Of a DNA stretch of 27,913 nt, positions 1 through 7,488 are shown one piece after another. The notes beneath the pieces are model-generated. The model worked only from the letters and a program-made list of their open reading frames with translations. It was not told where the DNA came from and ran no database searches. The position numbers and the translations under genes were made by a program. Origin of the DNA: Streptomyces flavochromogenes. Its GTDB lineage: Bacteria; Actinomycetota; Actinomycetes; Streptomycetales; Streptomycetaceae. The stretch's first letter is position 1; every line of letters starts with the position of its first letter. Location: positions 1 through 27,913 of the forward strand of contig NZ_JNZO01000056.1 in assembly GCF_000717595.1 (NCBI RefSeq), read 5' to 3'.

Positions 1-26
1 TGAGCCAGGATCAAACTCTCCGTGAA
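1..26 (-). rRNA. rrs: 16S ribosomal RNA, 5' end only
   Basis: Read on the minus strand, bases 26 to 1 give the conserved start of bacterial 16S rRNA, including the universal 27F primer site AGAGTTTGATCCTGGCTCA. Only the first ~26 nt lie in the window; the gene continues past the left edge. The exact mature 5' end cannot be fixed from sequence and could shift by a few bases. The rRNA operon is transcribed away from crr-ptsI. Confidence 0.96.
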
Positions 27-62
27 TGTTTACCCGTAATCGGGTGACACTCGCGTTGAGCG

Positions 63-94
63 GGACAGTCAGACCGGAATAAGGCCGACTGTCC
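63..94 (-). other. 16S leader hairpin (possible processing stem)
   Basis: GGACAGTC (63-70) pairs perfectly with GACTGTCC (87-94), with further partial pairing inside. In the minus-strand transcript this hairpin sits about 40 nt upstream of mature 16S. That suits a leader structure used in antitermination or RNase III processing. The role is inferred from position. Confidence 0.5.
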
Positions 95-111
95 ACAGCA
101 TCCTCGCTGTG
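94..111 (-). other. Second 16S leader hairpin
   Basis: CACAGC (94-99) and GCTGTG (106-111) form a 6-bp stem around a 6-nt loop, directly abutting the 63-94 hairpin. In the rRNA transcript the two stems would stack next to each other. Confidence 0.4.
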
Positions 112-181
112 TATGTTGCCTACCGCCACAAGGGCCGGCAGGACTTTCAAAGGAACCTCGCCATCCGAAGATGGACGGGGT

Positions 182-202
182 ATCAACTAATCTGGCGTTG
201 AT
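182..202. repeat. Inverted repeat in rRNA leader region
   Basis: ATCAAC (182-187) and GTTGAT (197-202) form a perfect 6-bp inverted repeat with a 9-nt centre. On the plus strand it is followed by a short T run, so it could be a weak terminator-like hairpin toward crr, a protein-binding site, or chance. Confidence 0.35.
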
Positions 203-379
203 TTTTGGCACGCTGTTGAGTCCCGTTTCTGCCACCCGCTGGAGCGGGTTCGCTGGGCAGGAATTCACTTTCGTGCTTTCCGTTCCCGGCGGGGTTGAAC
301 ATTACCAGGCTTTCTCGGTCCCCCCGACCACATCCCTGCGAGCATGCAGAGGTGTAGACCACTGGGGTTAGGATCTGGC

Positions 380-408
380 TTGATAGGTGCTGCCGACCCG
401 CGACTCAA
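380..408 (-). promoter_or_regulatory. Candidate rRNA promoter
   Basis: Minus strand: TTGAGT (408-403), exactly 17 bp, then TATCAA (385-380). This is the best -35/-10 pair seen in the leader and points toward 16S. Further promoters closer to 16S are likely, but none matched as well. Confidence 0.5.
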
Positions 409-436
409 GGCCGCGTTGGGGTCAGGCAGGAGTACG

Positions 437-465
437 ACAGTACATCCCACCGTCAGCTGAGGCAA
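437..465 (-). promoter_or_regulatory. Candidate rRNA promoter (distal)
   Basis: Minus strand: TTGCCT (465-460), a 17-bp spacer, then TACTGT (442-437). This fits the principal sigma (HrdB) pattern TTGNNN-N17-TANNNT. It lies about 410 bp upstream of the 16S start, plausible for the outermost of several tandem rrn promoters. The call is pattern-based only. Confidence 0.45.
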
Positions 466-609
466 ATCGTTTCCGGTGGTCCCTAGCTCCGCCCAACTGG
501 TACGTCCCGGGCGGAACTGGGACTTCTTATGACTTACGCTTCTGAACAGTACGCCGTCCAGGACAGGTAGTGACGGCGCCACACAATCTCCGCCCCTGGG
601 AGGCTTCCC

Positions 610-1059
610 ATGACAACCGTGACGTCGCCGCTTGCCGGACGCGCCATCGGTCTCGCCGCAGTTCCCGACCCGGTCTTCTCCGGTGCGATGGTCGGGCCCG
701 GCACCGCCATCGATCCCGTACGTGAGCCCTCGGAGGCCGTCTCCCCCATCGACGGGGTCATCGTCTCCATGCACCCGCACGCCTTCGTCGTCGTCGACGG
801 TGAGGGCCACGGGGTGCTGACCCACCTCGGCATCGACACCGTTCAGCTCAACGGGGAGGGCTTCGAGCTCCTCGTGAACAAGGGCGACACCGTCCAGCGC
901 GGCCAGGCCGTCGTGCGCTGGGACCCCGCCGCGGTCGAGGCCGCCGGAAAGTCCCCCATCTGTCCCATCGTGGCCCTCGAGGCCACTGCGGACTCGCTCT
1001 CCCACGTCGTCGAGGACGGCGATGTGAAGGCCGGCGACCAGCTCTTCGGCTGGAGCTGA
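610..1059 (+). CDS. crr: PTS glucose-type IIA component (Crr)
   Basis: A 149-residue protein of the EIIA(Glc) family, the phosphocarrier between HPr and sugar-specific IIBC permeases. In other bacteria it also signals carbon status; here it is expected to be cytosolic. The phosphorylation motif THLGIDTV puts the acceptor histidine at residue 72. The second active-site histidine is in PHAF at residue 57. The length equals a single IIA domain, with no fused IIB or IIC. The ATG at 610 follows GGGAGG by 5 nt. ptsI follows after 80 bp, so the two probably share a transcript. The general PTS genes crr and ptsI are neighbours in other Streptomyces. The gene is divergent from an rRNA operon. Confidence 0.96.
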   Translation: MTTVTSPLAGRAIGLAAVPDPVFSGAMVGPGTAIDPVREPSEAVSPIDGVIVSMHPHAFVVVDGEGHGVLTHLGIDTVQLNGEGFELLVNKGDTVQRGQAVVRWDPAAVEAAGKSPICPIVALEATADSLSHVVEDGDVKAGDQLFGWS

Positions 1060-1139
1060 GCCGGATCGTCCCCGTGACGACCGCGAGTTCGACATTCAAC
1101 GCGGCGGCAGGTGTCGCCGCTCTATCGGAGACGGGTGAG

Positions 1140-2810
1140 ATGGAGACAACGCTGCGAGGCGTCGGCGTCAGCCACGGTGTGGCGATCGGCGAGGTCCGGC
1201 ACATGGGCACGGCGGTTCTCGAACCGCCGGCCAAGCAGATTCCGGCGGACGAGGCGGAGCGCGAACAGGGGCGCGCCCGTCAGGCCGTCGAGGCTGTCGC
1301 CGCCGACCTCAATGCACGCGGCAACCTGGCCGGCGGCGAGGCTCAGCACGTGCTCGAGGCCCAGGCGATGATCGCCCAGGACCCGGAGCTCATCGCCGAT
1401 GTGGACCGTCGTATCGCCGTGGGCAGCACGGCCGAGCGCGGTATCTACGACGCCTTCTCGCACTATCGCGAGCTGCTCGCCGGTGCCGGTGAGTACATGG
1501 CCGGGCGGGTCGCCGACCTCGACGACGTGCGGAACCGGATCGTGGCGCGCCTTCTCGGTGTGCCGATGCCTGGTGTGCCGGACAGCGACGAGCCGTACGT
1601 GCTGATCGCGCGGGACCTTGCACCCGCCGACACGGCGCTGCTCGACCCCACGCTGGTGCTCGGGTTCGTGACCGAGGAGGGCGGGCCGACCAGCCACAGC
1701 GCGATTCTCGCGCGAGCGCTGGGTGTGCCGGCCATCGTCGCGCTGCCGGGCGCGGGTGAGCTCGCCGAGGGCACGATGATCGCGGTCGACGGTTCGACCG
1801 GTGAGATCTTCGTGGAGCCGAGCGAGGAGAAGAAGGCGGAGCTGACCAAGGCCGCCGCCGCGCGCAAGGCCGCGCTGGCGACGTCCAGCGGTCCGGGCGC
1901 CACCTCGGACGGGCACAAGGTGCCGCTGCTCGCCAACGTCGGCGGGCCGGCGGATGTGCCGGCTGCGGTGGAGGCCGGTGCCGAGGGTGTCGGTCTGTTC
2001 CGTACGGAGTTCCTCTTCCTGGACGACAGCGAGAAGGCTCCGTCCGAGGACAAGCAGGTCGAGGCCTACCGCAAGGTGCTGGAGGCGTTCCCCGAGGGCC
2101 GTGTGGTCGTGCGGGTGCTCGACGCGGGTGCGGACAAGCCGCTGGACTTCCTGACGCCGGCGGACGAGCCGAACCCGGCGCTCGGTGTGCGGGGTCTGCG
2201 GTCGCTGCTCGACCACCCCGAGGTGCTGCGGACCCAGCTGACCGCGCTGGCGAAGGCGGCCGAGGGCCTGCCGGTGTACCTCGAGGTGATGGCGCCGATG
2301 GTGGCCGACCGCACGGACGCGAAGGCTTTCGCGGACGCCTGCCGTGAGGCGGGGCTGCGGGCGAAGTTCGGTGCGATGGTCGAGATTCCCTCGGCCGCGC
2401 TGCGGGCGCGCTCGATCCTCCAGGAGGTCGAGTTCCTTTCGCTCGGCACCAACGACCTGGCGCAGTACACCTTCGCCGCCGACCGTCAGGTCGGTGCGGT
2501 GTCGCGGCTCCAGGACCCGTGGCAGCCGGCGCTGCTGGACCTGGTGGCGCTGTCCGCCGAGGCGGCGAAGGCCGAGGGCAAGAGTTGTGGTGTCTGTGGC
2601 GAGGCTGCCGCCGACCCGCTGCTCGCCTGTGTGCTGACGGGTCTGGGTGTCACCTCCCTTTCCATGGGTGCTGCCTCGATTCCGTATGTGCGGGCGACGC
2701 TGGCCAAGTACACGCTGGCGCAGTGCGAGCGTGCCGCGGCCGCGGCGCGTGCCGCGGACACGGCGCACGAGGCACGCGTGGCCGCGCAGGCGGTGCTGTC
2801 CGGGGAGTGA
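1140..2810 (+). CDS. ptsI: Phosphoenolpyruvate-protein phosphotransferase (PTS Enzyme I)
   Basis: A 556-residue Enzyme I, which takes phosphate from PEP and passes it to HPr as the first step of PTS sugar uptake. The phosphohistidine motif GGPTSHSAILARALG places the active histidine at residue 186. The C-terminal PEP-binding barrel carries GLFRTEFLFLD, SLGTNDLAQYTFAADR and the catalytic cysteine motif CGVCGEAAADP (Cys486). The frame is open back to a GTG at 1074, but the ATG at 1140 is preferred: it is preceded by GGAG about 8 nt upstream and gives the usual N-terminus METTLRGVGVSHGVAIG and family length. It is probably cotranscribed with crr. HPr (ptsH) and the permeases are not in this window. 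Confidence 0.96.
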   Translation: METTLRGVGVSHGVAIGEVRHMGTAVLEPPAKQIPADEAEREQGRARQAVEAVAADLNARGNLAGGEAQHVLEAQAMIAQDPELIADVDRRIAVGSTAERGIYDAFSHYRELLAGAGEYMAGRVADLDDVRNRIVARLLGVPMPGVPDSDEPYVLIARDLAPADTALLDPTLVLGFVTEEGGPTSHSAILARALGVPAIVALPGAGELAEGTMIAVDGSTGEIFVEPSEEKKAELTKAAAARKAALATSSGPGATSDGHKVPLLANVGGPADVPAAVEAGAEGVGLFRTEFLFLDDSEKAPSEDKQVEAYRKVLEAFPEGRVVVRVLDAGADKPLDFLTPADEPNPALGVRGLRSLLDHPEVLRTQLTALAKAAEGLPVYLEVMAPMVADRTDAKAFADACREAGLRAKFGAMVEIPSAALRARSILQEVEFLSLGTNDLAQYTFAADRQVGAVSRLQDPWQPALLDLVALSAEAAKAEGKSCGVCGEAAADPLLACVLTGLGVTSLSMGAASIPYVRATLAKYTLAQCERAAAAARAADTAHEARVAAQAVLSGE

Positions 2811-2827
2811 TTCCCGGAGGTGTTCGA

Positions 2828-2869
2828 CGAAGGGGCTTTCCGTCACGGAGGTGGCGGGGAGCCCCTTCG
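2828..2869. terminator. Hairpin terminator between convergent ptsI and the hypothetical gene
   Basis: CGAAGGGGCT (2828-2837) and AGCCCCTTCG (2860-2869) form a 10-bp perfect stem with a 22-nt loop that contains a smaller TCCG/CGGA hairpin. There is no U-run, as is common in Streptomyces. It lies between two convergent stop codons, so it can serve both strands. Confidence 0.7.
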
Positions 2870-2881
2870 GCATGTGCGGGG

Positions 2882-3781
2882 TCAGTGGTGGGTGGTCCAG
2901 TCGTCGTCGGGGTCGGGGGTGAGGGGGAAGCCTGCCCGGTGGTCGACGCCCGGTTCCGGGGAGAGGGGTTCTCCGGTGCGGGCGTCGGTGCAGTAGGCGG
3001 CGAAGACCTCGGCCTCGGTGAGGGGGGTGAGGATGCCGCCGGTGAGGCGCCAGCCGTGGAGTCGGTCGCGGGCGCCGGGAGAGGTGGTGCGCAGGACGAG
3101 GCCGCCGGGTGCTCCGAGGACGATGCCCGCGGCGAGGACGGCGGTGAACTCGGCTGCTGCGGTGTCCTCGACGTCCGTGGGTGAGGTGGTGCCGTCGGCG
3201 TGGAGGACGGCGAGGAGCTGGTCGTCGGCGGCCGGGACGCTGCAGACGAGGTGGTGGATGCCGGGTCCTGCGGCCTCCAGGAGTCGGGCGAGGAGCCGGG
3301 CGGCGCGCTCGAAGGCGGCGCTGCCGATGTCCCTGCCGCAGGTGGCGCAGTCGCCCGCGGTGGCGAGGACGGTGGTGGCGTACTCCCAGGTGGCGTGGCG
3401 GACGGCGGTGCCGACCAGCTCGGGGAGGAGGGTGCTGAGGGGCTGCCCGGTGTAGGTGACCCGGGCGCCGGTGGCGGCGAGGTGGGCGGTGAAGCGGCTG
3501 CGGCTCGTGGGGTGGTCGGGGTCGAGGGCGGTCTCGGCGCAGTAGGCCGCGTACTCCTCGGGGTCGAAGAGGGTGACGGTGGTGTGGCCGCCCTGGGTGG
3601 CGAGGGTCCTGAGAAGGGCCTCGATCTGACGGAGGTAGGTGGTGTGGTCGTCGAAGGCGAAGGTGCGGTACCGGCGCATGGCCGTGAAGTCGTGCTCGTC
3701 GGCGAGGAGGCCGACGGTGCTGGGGACTTCGCGGCGCAGGGCGCGGCGGAGGTTCGCTGGGGTGGTGCCGGTCCGTGTCAT
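2882..3781 (-). CDS. Conserved hypothetical protein with a CxxC motif
   Basis: A 299-residue protein of unknown function that I do not match to a named family, though it resembles Streptomyces proteins annotated only as hypothetical. It has no signal peptide or membrane helix. A single C-A-T-C pair (Cys145, Cys148) sits mid-protein, followed by a helical stretch rich in Ala and Leu. The ATG at 3781 has a strong AGGGGGAGAC site just upstream. It starts 24 bp after the stop of the MFS gene on the same strand, so the two form an operon. A role tied to the exported substrate or its sensing is possible but unsupported. Strong codon bias and the good ribosome-binding site make it a real gene. Confidence 0.85.
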   Translation of the reverse strand: MTRTGTTPANLRRALRREVPSTVGLLADEHDFTAMRRYRTFAFDDHTTYLRQIEALLRTLATQGGHTTVTLFDPEEYAAYCAETALDPDHPTSRSRFTAHLAATGARVTYTGQPLSTLLPELVGTAVRHATWEYATTVLATAGDCATCGRDIGSAAFERAARLLARLLEAAGPGIHHLVCSVPAADDQLLAVLHADGTTSPTDVEDTAAAEFTAVLAAGIVLGAPGGLVLRTTSPGARDRLHGWRLTGGILTPLTEAEVFAAYCTDARTGEPLSPEPGVDHRAGFPLTPDPDDDWTTHH

Positions 3782-3805
3782 GTCTCCCCCTGGAATGTGG
3801 TCCGA

Positions 3806-5092
3806 TCAGTGCTCACTCACCGTAACCTTCGCCACTGACAGTGACGCTTCGGGGAGGCGTCGGCGGACGAGGCGGTTCTGGGCGGCGCTGGTGGCGACGA
3901 GCGCCGCGCCGAGGAAGGGCCAGGCCAGCGGGCCGGCGGAGACGAGGCCGGTCATGAGGAGCGGGCCGACGAAGCGCTGGGTGGACTGGGCGAGGCCGTG
4001 GACACCGAGGTAGGCGCCCTGCGCGTCGTCGGGGGCGAGGGCCACGGAGATCTCCCAGGACGCGATGGTGTGGATCATCTCGGCGAAGGTGAGGACGACG
4101 GCCGCGGTGATCAGGGCGGCGATGGCGAGGGTCCGGCCGCCGAGGGCGGAGACGGTCAGGGCGAGCGTGCCGACGGCGAAGAGGACCGCGAGGGGCGCGA
4201 GCAGGCGGCGGGCGGCTTCGGTGGAGGAGCCGAAGCGCGAGAGCGGGACCTGGAAGATCACGACGAGGGCGCTGTTGGCGACCATCAGGAGCGGGGCGAG
4301 GCCGACGGGGGCGTCGGTGGCGTGGACGATCCAGAGGGGCAGGGCGACCTGGAGGACCGAGTCGTGGAGGAAGAAGACCGAGTCCGCGGCGGTGAAGCCG
4401 AGGAAGCCCCGGTCGCGCCAGGGGTTGGAGGGCTTGGCCGTCGGCGTGGCGTCGATGGAGGCTGCGGCGATCAGGGAGGCGGCGGGGGCCGGGGGTTCGG
4501 CGCAGCGGAGGGTGAGCACCGCCATCACGAGGTAGGAGAGGGCGTCTCCGACGAGGAGGAGCTGGAAGGCGGTGGTGGTGCCGACGGCGAGGGCGGCCGC
4601 GGCGCCGAGGCCGCCGAGGGTCCAGCCGATGTTGGAGGTGGTGCGGTTGATGGCCTGGTAGCGGACGCGGTCGGGGCCGGCGACCCGGGCGGCGTAGAGC
4701 TTGGTCAGGACGTTGGTGGCGCGGTCGGGAAGGGCGCCGGCGGCCGAGAAGAGGACGAGCAGCAGGTAGTCGTCGGTGGTGAGGAGGGCGAGGAGGGCCG
4801 CGGCGCGGAGGAGTTGGGTGCAGATGATGACGCGGACGAGGGGGAAGCGGTCGGCGAGGCGGCCGCCGAGGGGGGCGCCGGCGATGCCGGCAGCGCCGGA
4901 GACGGCGATGAGGAGGCCGACCTGGCCGAGGTCGAGGCCGGTGACGAACGTGAAGTAGAGGGCCATGGCCGTGGACCAGAGTCCGGTGCCGCACTTGTCG
5001 ATGAACCCGATGACGAGCATGCGGCGGCCGTCCCGGCCGCCGGGTATGCGGTCCGTGAGGGCTGTGCGGGTGGAGTGGGTGGAGCGGCTCAA
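3806..5092 (-). CDS. Major facilitator superfamily transporter
   Basis: A 428-residue membrane protein with about 12 hydrophobic segments and the MFS motif A, GGRLADRFPLVRV, at residues 77-89 between helices 2 and 3. The extended hydrophilic loop near the middle (Pro/Ala-rich) is the usual break between the two six-helix halves. The substrate is unknown; drug/proton antiport is a common role for this type. The start is a judgement: the frame is open to an ATG at 5128, but the TTG at 5092 lies 6 nt after AAGGGGGA, whereas the ATG has no ribosome-binding site and would overlap the promoter and inverted repeat. Divergent from a MocR-type regulator, which probably controls it. Confidence 0.88.
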   Translation of the reverse strand: MSRSTHSTRTALTDRIPGGRDGRRMLVIGFIDKCGTGLWSTAMALYFTFVTGLDLGQVGLLIAVSGAAGIAGAPLGGRLADRFPLVRVIICTQLLRAAALLALLTTDDYLLLVLFSAAGALPDRATNVLTKLYAARVAGPDRVRYQAINRTTSNIGWTLGGLGAAAALAVGTTTAFQLLLVGDALSYLVMAVLTLRCAEPPAPAASLIAAASIDATPTAKPSNPWRDRGFLGFTAADSVFFLHDSVLQVALPLWIVHATDAPVGLAPLLMVANSALVVIFQVPLSRFGSSTEAARRLLAPLAVLFAVGTLALTVSALGGRTLAIAALITAAVVLTFAEMIHTIASWEISVALAPDDAQGAYLGVHGLAQSTQRFVGPLLMTGLVSAGPLAWPFLGAALVATSAAQNRLVRRRLPEASLSVAKVTVSEH

Positions 5093-5102
5093 TGGGTCCC
5101 CC

Positions 5103-5131
5103 TTGTGAACTGCTTTGTATTGATACATACT
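5103..5131 (+). promoter_or_regulatory. Candidate promoter giving a leaderless mRNA
   Basis: TTGTGA (5103-5108), a 17-bp spacer, then CATACT (5126-5131). The GTG start codon of the regulator begins 8 nt after the -10, exactly where transcription would start. No ribosome-binding site precedes that GTG. Both facts fit a leaderless transcript, which is common for Streptomyces regulators. Confidence 0.5.
5116..5127. promoter_or_regulatory. Candidate operator between MFS and MocR genes
   Basis: TGTAT-TG-ATACA is a perfect 5+2+5 inverted repeat in the 46-bp divergent gap, followed by an extra direct ATAC copy (5127-5130). It falls between the -35 and -10 of the likely regulator promoter, where a bound MocR/GntR protein could repress both directions. 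Binding by the adjacent regulator is inferred. Confidence 0.5.
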
Positions 5132-5138
5132 TGATTAC

Positions 5139-6458
5139 GTGGCAGCACAATATTCGATCGAAGGCACGACGGCCAAGGGGATTGCCGCGTCCGTGGAGCG
5201 GGGCGTCGCCGAGGGCGGGCTCTCCCCCGGCGACGCCCTGCCGCCCGTGCGACGGCTCGCGGACGAGCTGGGGGTGAGTCCGGGGACGGTCGCGACGGCC
5301 TACAGGGAGCTGCGGCAGCGCGGGCTGATCGTCACGCGGGGCCGGGGCGGGACGGTCGTCGCGGAGGTGCCGTCGGTGGCCTCCAGGCGCCCGCCGCGCG
5401 TACCGGAAGGCCTTGTGGACCTCGCCGGTGGCCACCCGGACCCGCTCTTCCTCCCCGTACTGCGTCCACCGGCGACGGTCGTCCCGGGGTACGGGTCCCA
5501 CCGTGCCGCGCCTCGCACGGCGGCGCTCGAGGAGGTGACCCGGCAGTGGTTCGAGCGGGACGGGGTGCCCGCACGGCACGTGACGTTCGCGCACGGGGCA
5601 CTCGACTGCATCGCCCGGCTCCTCTCGACGGAGCTGCGGCCGGGTGACGCGGTGGCCGTGGAGGACCCGGGGTTCCACCACCTCCTCGACCTGGTCCCCG
5701 CGTTGGGCATGCGATTGGTCCCGGTGACCGTGGACGGCGAGGGGCTCGTTCCGGAGTCGCTGCGGGCGGCGCTGCGGGGCGGGGTGCGCGCGGTGGTGTG
5801 CAGCCCGAGGGGGCAGTGCCCGACCGGGGCGTACTTCACCCGGTCGCGGCGGGACGAACTCGTTGCGGTGCTAAGGGACTTCCCCGAGGTGCTCGTCGTC
5901 GAGGACGATCACAACGCGGAGGTCGGCGGGGCGGCCGCGTACACCCTCGCCGCCGCCGGGCTCGACCGGTGGGCGCAGGTGCGGACCGCGTCGAAGCACC
6001 TCGGGATCGACCTGCGGTGGGCCGGGATCGCGTGCGACGCGGCCACCCTCGCGCGGCACGACGGGCGGATGCTCATGACGTCGGGCTGGGTCAGTCACGT
6101 CCTCCAGGAGACGGTGGCCGGCCTGTTCCGCGACAGCGCGGTGCGCGCGCTCGTGGCCGACGGCGAGGCGGCGTACAAGGAGCGGCGCACGGCCCTGATC
6201 GACGCGCTCGGGGCGCACCGGATCCGGGCGGTCGGCGCGAGCGGGCTGAACGTGTGGGTGCCGGTGCGGGACGAGTCGGCGGTCGTCAACGGGCTGCGGA
6301 CCCAGGGCTGGTGGGTGGCCGCGGGGGCGCGGTTCCGGATCGCCGCCCCGCCGGCCGTACGGATCACCACGTCCACACTCGCTCCGGAGGACGCGCGGCG
6401 GCTGGCGGCGGACTTCGCGGAGGTCCTGGGCGACGCGCAGGCGACGTACGGCGGTTGA
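5139..6458 (+). CDS. MocR-type regulator: GntR winged helix fused to aminotransferase-like domain
   Basis: A 439-residue protein with an N-terminal GntR winged helix-turn-helix (about residues 10-75; LADELGVSPGTVATAYRELR is the recognition part) joined to a fold-type I aminotransferase domain (about 95-435). The PLP-binding lysine is in ASKHLGIDLRWAG (Lys286), and the SPRGQCPTG and EDDHNAEV motifs match the PLP pocket. Here His replaces the usual Tyr of EDDYD. MocR proteins use PLP or an amino compound as effector and often regulate a divergent gene, so control of the MFS transporter is likely. The start is GTG at 5139 with no Shine-Dalgarno sequence, probably leaderless. Confidence 0.92.
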   Translation: MAAQYSIEGTTAKGIAASVERGVAEGGLSPGDALPPVRRLADELGVSPGTVATAYRELRQRGLIVTRGRGGTVVAEVPSVASRRPPRVPEGLVDLAGGHPDPLFLPVLRPPATVVPGYGSHRAAPRTAALEEVTRQWFERDGVPARHVTFAHGALDCIARLLSTELRPGDAVAVEDPGFHHLLDLVPALGMRLVPVTVDGEGLVPESLRAALRGGVRAVVCSPRGQCPTGAYFTRSRRDELVAVLRDFPEVLVVEDDHNAEVGGAAAYTLAAAGLDRWAQVRTASKHLGIDLRWAGIACDAATLARHDGRMLMTSGWVSHVLQETVAGLFRDSAVRALVADGEAAYKERRTALIDALGAHRIRAVGASGLNVWVPVRDESAVVNGLRTQGWWVAAGARFRIAAPPAVRITTSTLAPEDARRLAADFAEVLGDAQATYGG

Positions 6459-6611
6459 CTCCGGGTCGTCGGGCGCCGCCGGGTGTCGCCCTGGGTGCCA
6501 TCCAGGTCGTGCCGTTGTCCGTCGACAGAGACACGGCGAGGGAACGGACGCCGGTATCGGCGGCGACTGAGGGCCTGGGGCGGAGCCGGTACGCGGTGTG
6601 GCGCGGGTCAC

Positions 6612-6617
6612 GGGAAC
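6612..6617 (+). promoter_or_regulatory. Possible ECF-type -35 element upstream of the sigma gene
   Basis: GGGAAC lies 41 bp upstream of the sigma factor start and matches the common ECF -35 consensus. This raises the possibility of autoregulation. No convincing -10 partner (CGTC or GTT type) was seen at 16-18 bp, so confidence is low. Confidence 0.25.
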
Positions 6618-6657
6618 CGGGACGAACCATCGCCCAGTGCTTTGTGTGGAATCACCT

Positions 6658-7488
6658 ATGAGAGATCGCTTCCGCGCCGGGGATCCCTCCGCGCTCGGTG
6701 AGGCGTACGACGAGCACGCACGCGTGCTGTATCACTACGCCTTCCGGGTGTGCGGGGACCGGGCGGCGGCCGAGGACGTCGTCTCCGCCGCGTTCCTGGA
6801 GGCCTGGCGCTGTCGCGGGAAGGTGCACGCCGAGGGCGGCAGTCTGCGCCCCTGGCTGCTCGGCATCGCGACCAACATCATGCGCGGGTCCGCCCGCGAG
6901 GCACGGCGGCGGGACGCGGCGCTGGCCCGGATGCCCGAGCGGGGCGTCCTGCCGGACTTCGCCGACGACGTCCTCGCCCGGATGGCCGACGGGGAGCAGA
7001 TACGCGCCGCCCGCGCCGCTCTCGGCAAGCTCCGGCGGCGTGAGCGGGAGGTCTTCACGCTCGTCGTGTGGGCCGGGCTCGACTACGCGGCCGCCGGGGA
7101 GGCCCTGGGGGTCCCCGTCGGGACGGTCCGGTCCCGGTTGTCGCGGGCCCGCGAACGACTCCGGAAGCTCGCCGACGCCGAACTGCGGTCGGCCCGCCGG
7201 GAGGAGCGGGCGGCGGCTGCCGCCGTTCGGTCGCCCGGCCGGGTGGTGGGGCCGGCTGCCGGGCCCGCCACCGACGCCCGTCCCCGTACGGCCACCACGT
7301 TCGAGGCGACGCGCCAGGCCGCCCGCTCCGAAGCCGTGCGCCCGGCCGCCTTCCCCGATGCCCCGGCCCCCTCCCCCGAAGCCGTGAGCCCGACCGCCGC
7401 ACCCGATGCCGTGACCCCAGCCGGTTCGGCGCGGTCCACCGTCCGTCCTGCCCTCGTCCCCCGATCGATCCCGGAGAACCAGGCATGA
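6658..7488 (+). CDS. ECF-type RNA polymerase sigma-70 family factor with long C-terminal tail
   Basis: A 276-residue sigma factor. Region 2 spans about residues 10-80, with the core-binding and -10 recognition helices around GDRAAAEDVVSAAFLEAW. Region 4 spans about 115-172, with the helix-turn-helix YAAAGEALGVPVGTVRSRLS. The usual ECF protein ends near here; this one carries about 100 extra residues rich in Ala, Pro, Arg and Ser with no evident fold. The start is ATG at 6658, with only a weak GTGGAA upstream; longer in-frame starts lack support. The stop overlaps the next gene's start in ATGA, so the pair is translationally coupled, as is usual for a sigma factor and its membrane regulator. 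Confidence 0.93.
   Translation: MRDRFRAGDPSALGEAYDEHARVLYHYAFRVCGDRAAAEDVVSAAFLEAWRCRGKVHAEGGSLRPWLLGIATNIMRGSAREARRRDAALARMPERGVLPDFADDVLARMADGEQIRAARAALGKLRRREREVFTLVVWAGLDYAAAGEALGVPVGTVRSRLSRARERLRKLADAELRSARREERAAAAAVRSPGRVVGPAAGPATDARPRTATTFEATRQAARSEAVRPAAFPDAPAPSPEAVSPTAAPDAVTPAGSARSTVRPALVPRSIPENQA

Larger units (their letters stand above)
27..609 (-). promoter_or_regulatory. rRNA operon leader and promoter region, shared with the crr upstream region
   Basis: This 583-bp stretch holds no convincing gene. It is less G+C-rich than its surroundings, as expected for an rRNA control region; Streptomyces rrn operons usually have several tandem promoters here. Read on the minus strand it contains two promoter-like pairs with exact 17-bp spacers and two hairpins just before the 16S start, all listed separately. 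The right end must also contain the crr promoter on the plus strand, but I found no clear -35/-10 pair for it. The crr ribosome-binding site GGGAGG is at 599-604. Confidence 0.75.

Noticed and set aside
171..371. Short 66-codon frame in the rRNA leader region
   Set aside because: Lies inside the rRNA promoter and leader, with no ribosome-binding site and no coding bias.
3998..5134. A 378-codon plus-strand frame opposite the MFS transporter
   Set aside because: Glu/Gly/Asp-rich composition typical of the reverse complement of a membrane protein gene; no motif.
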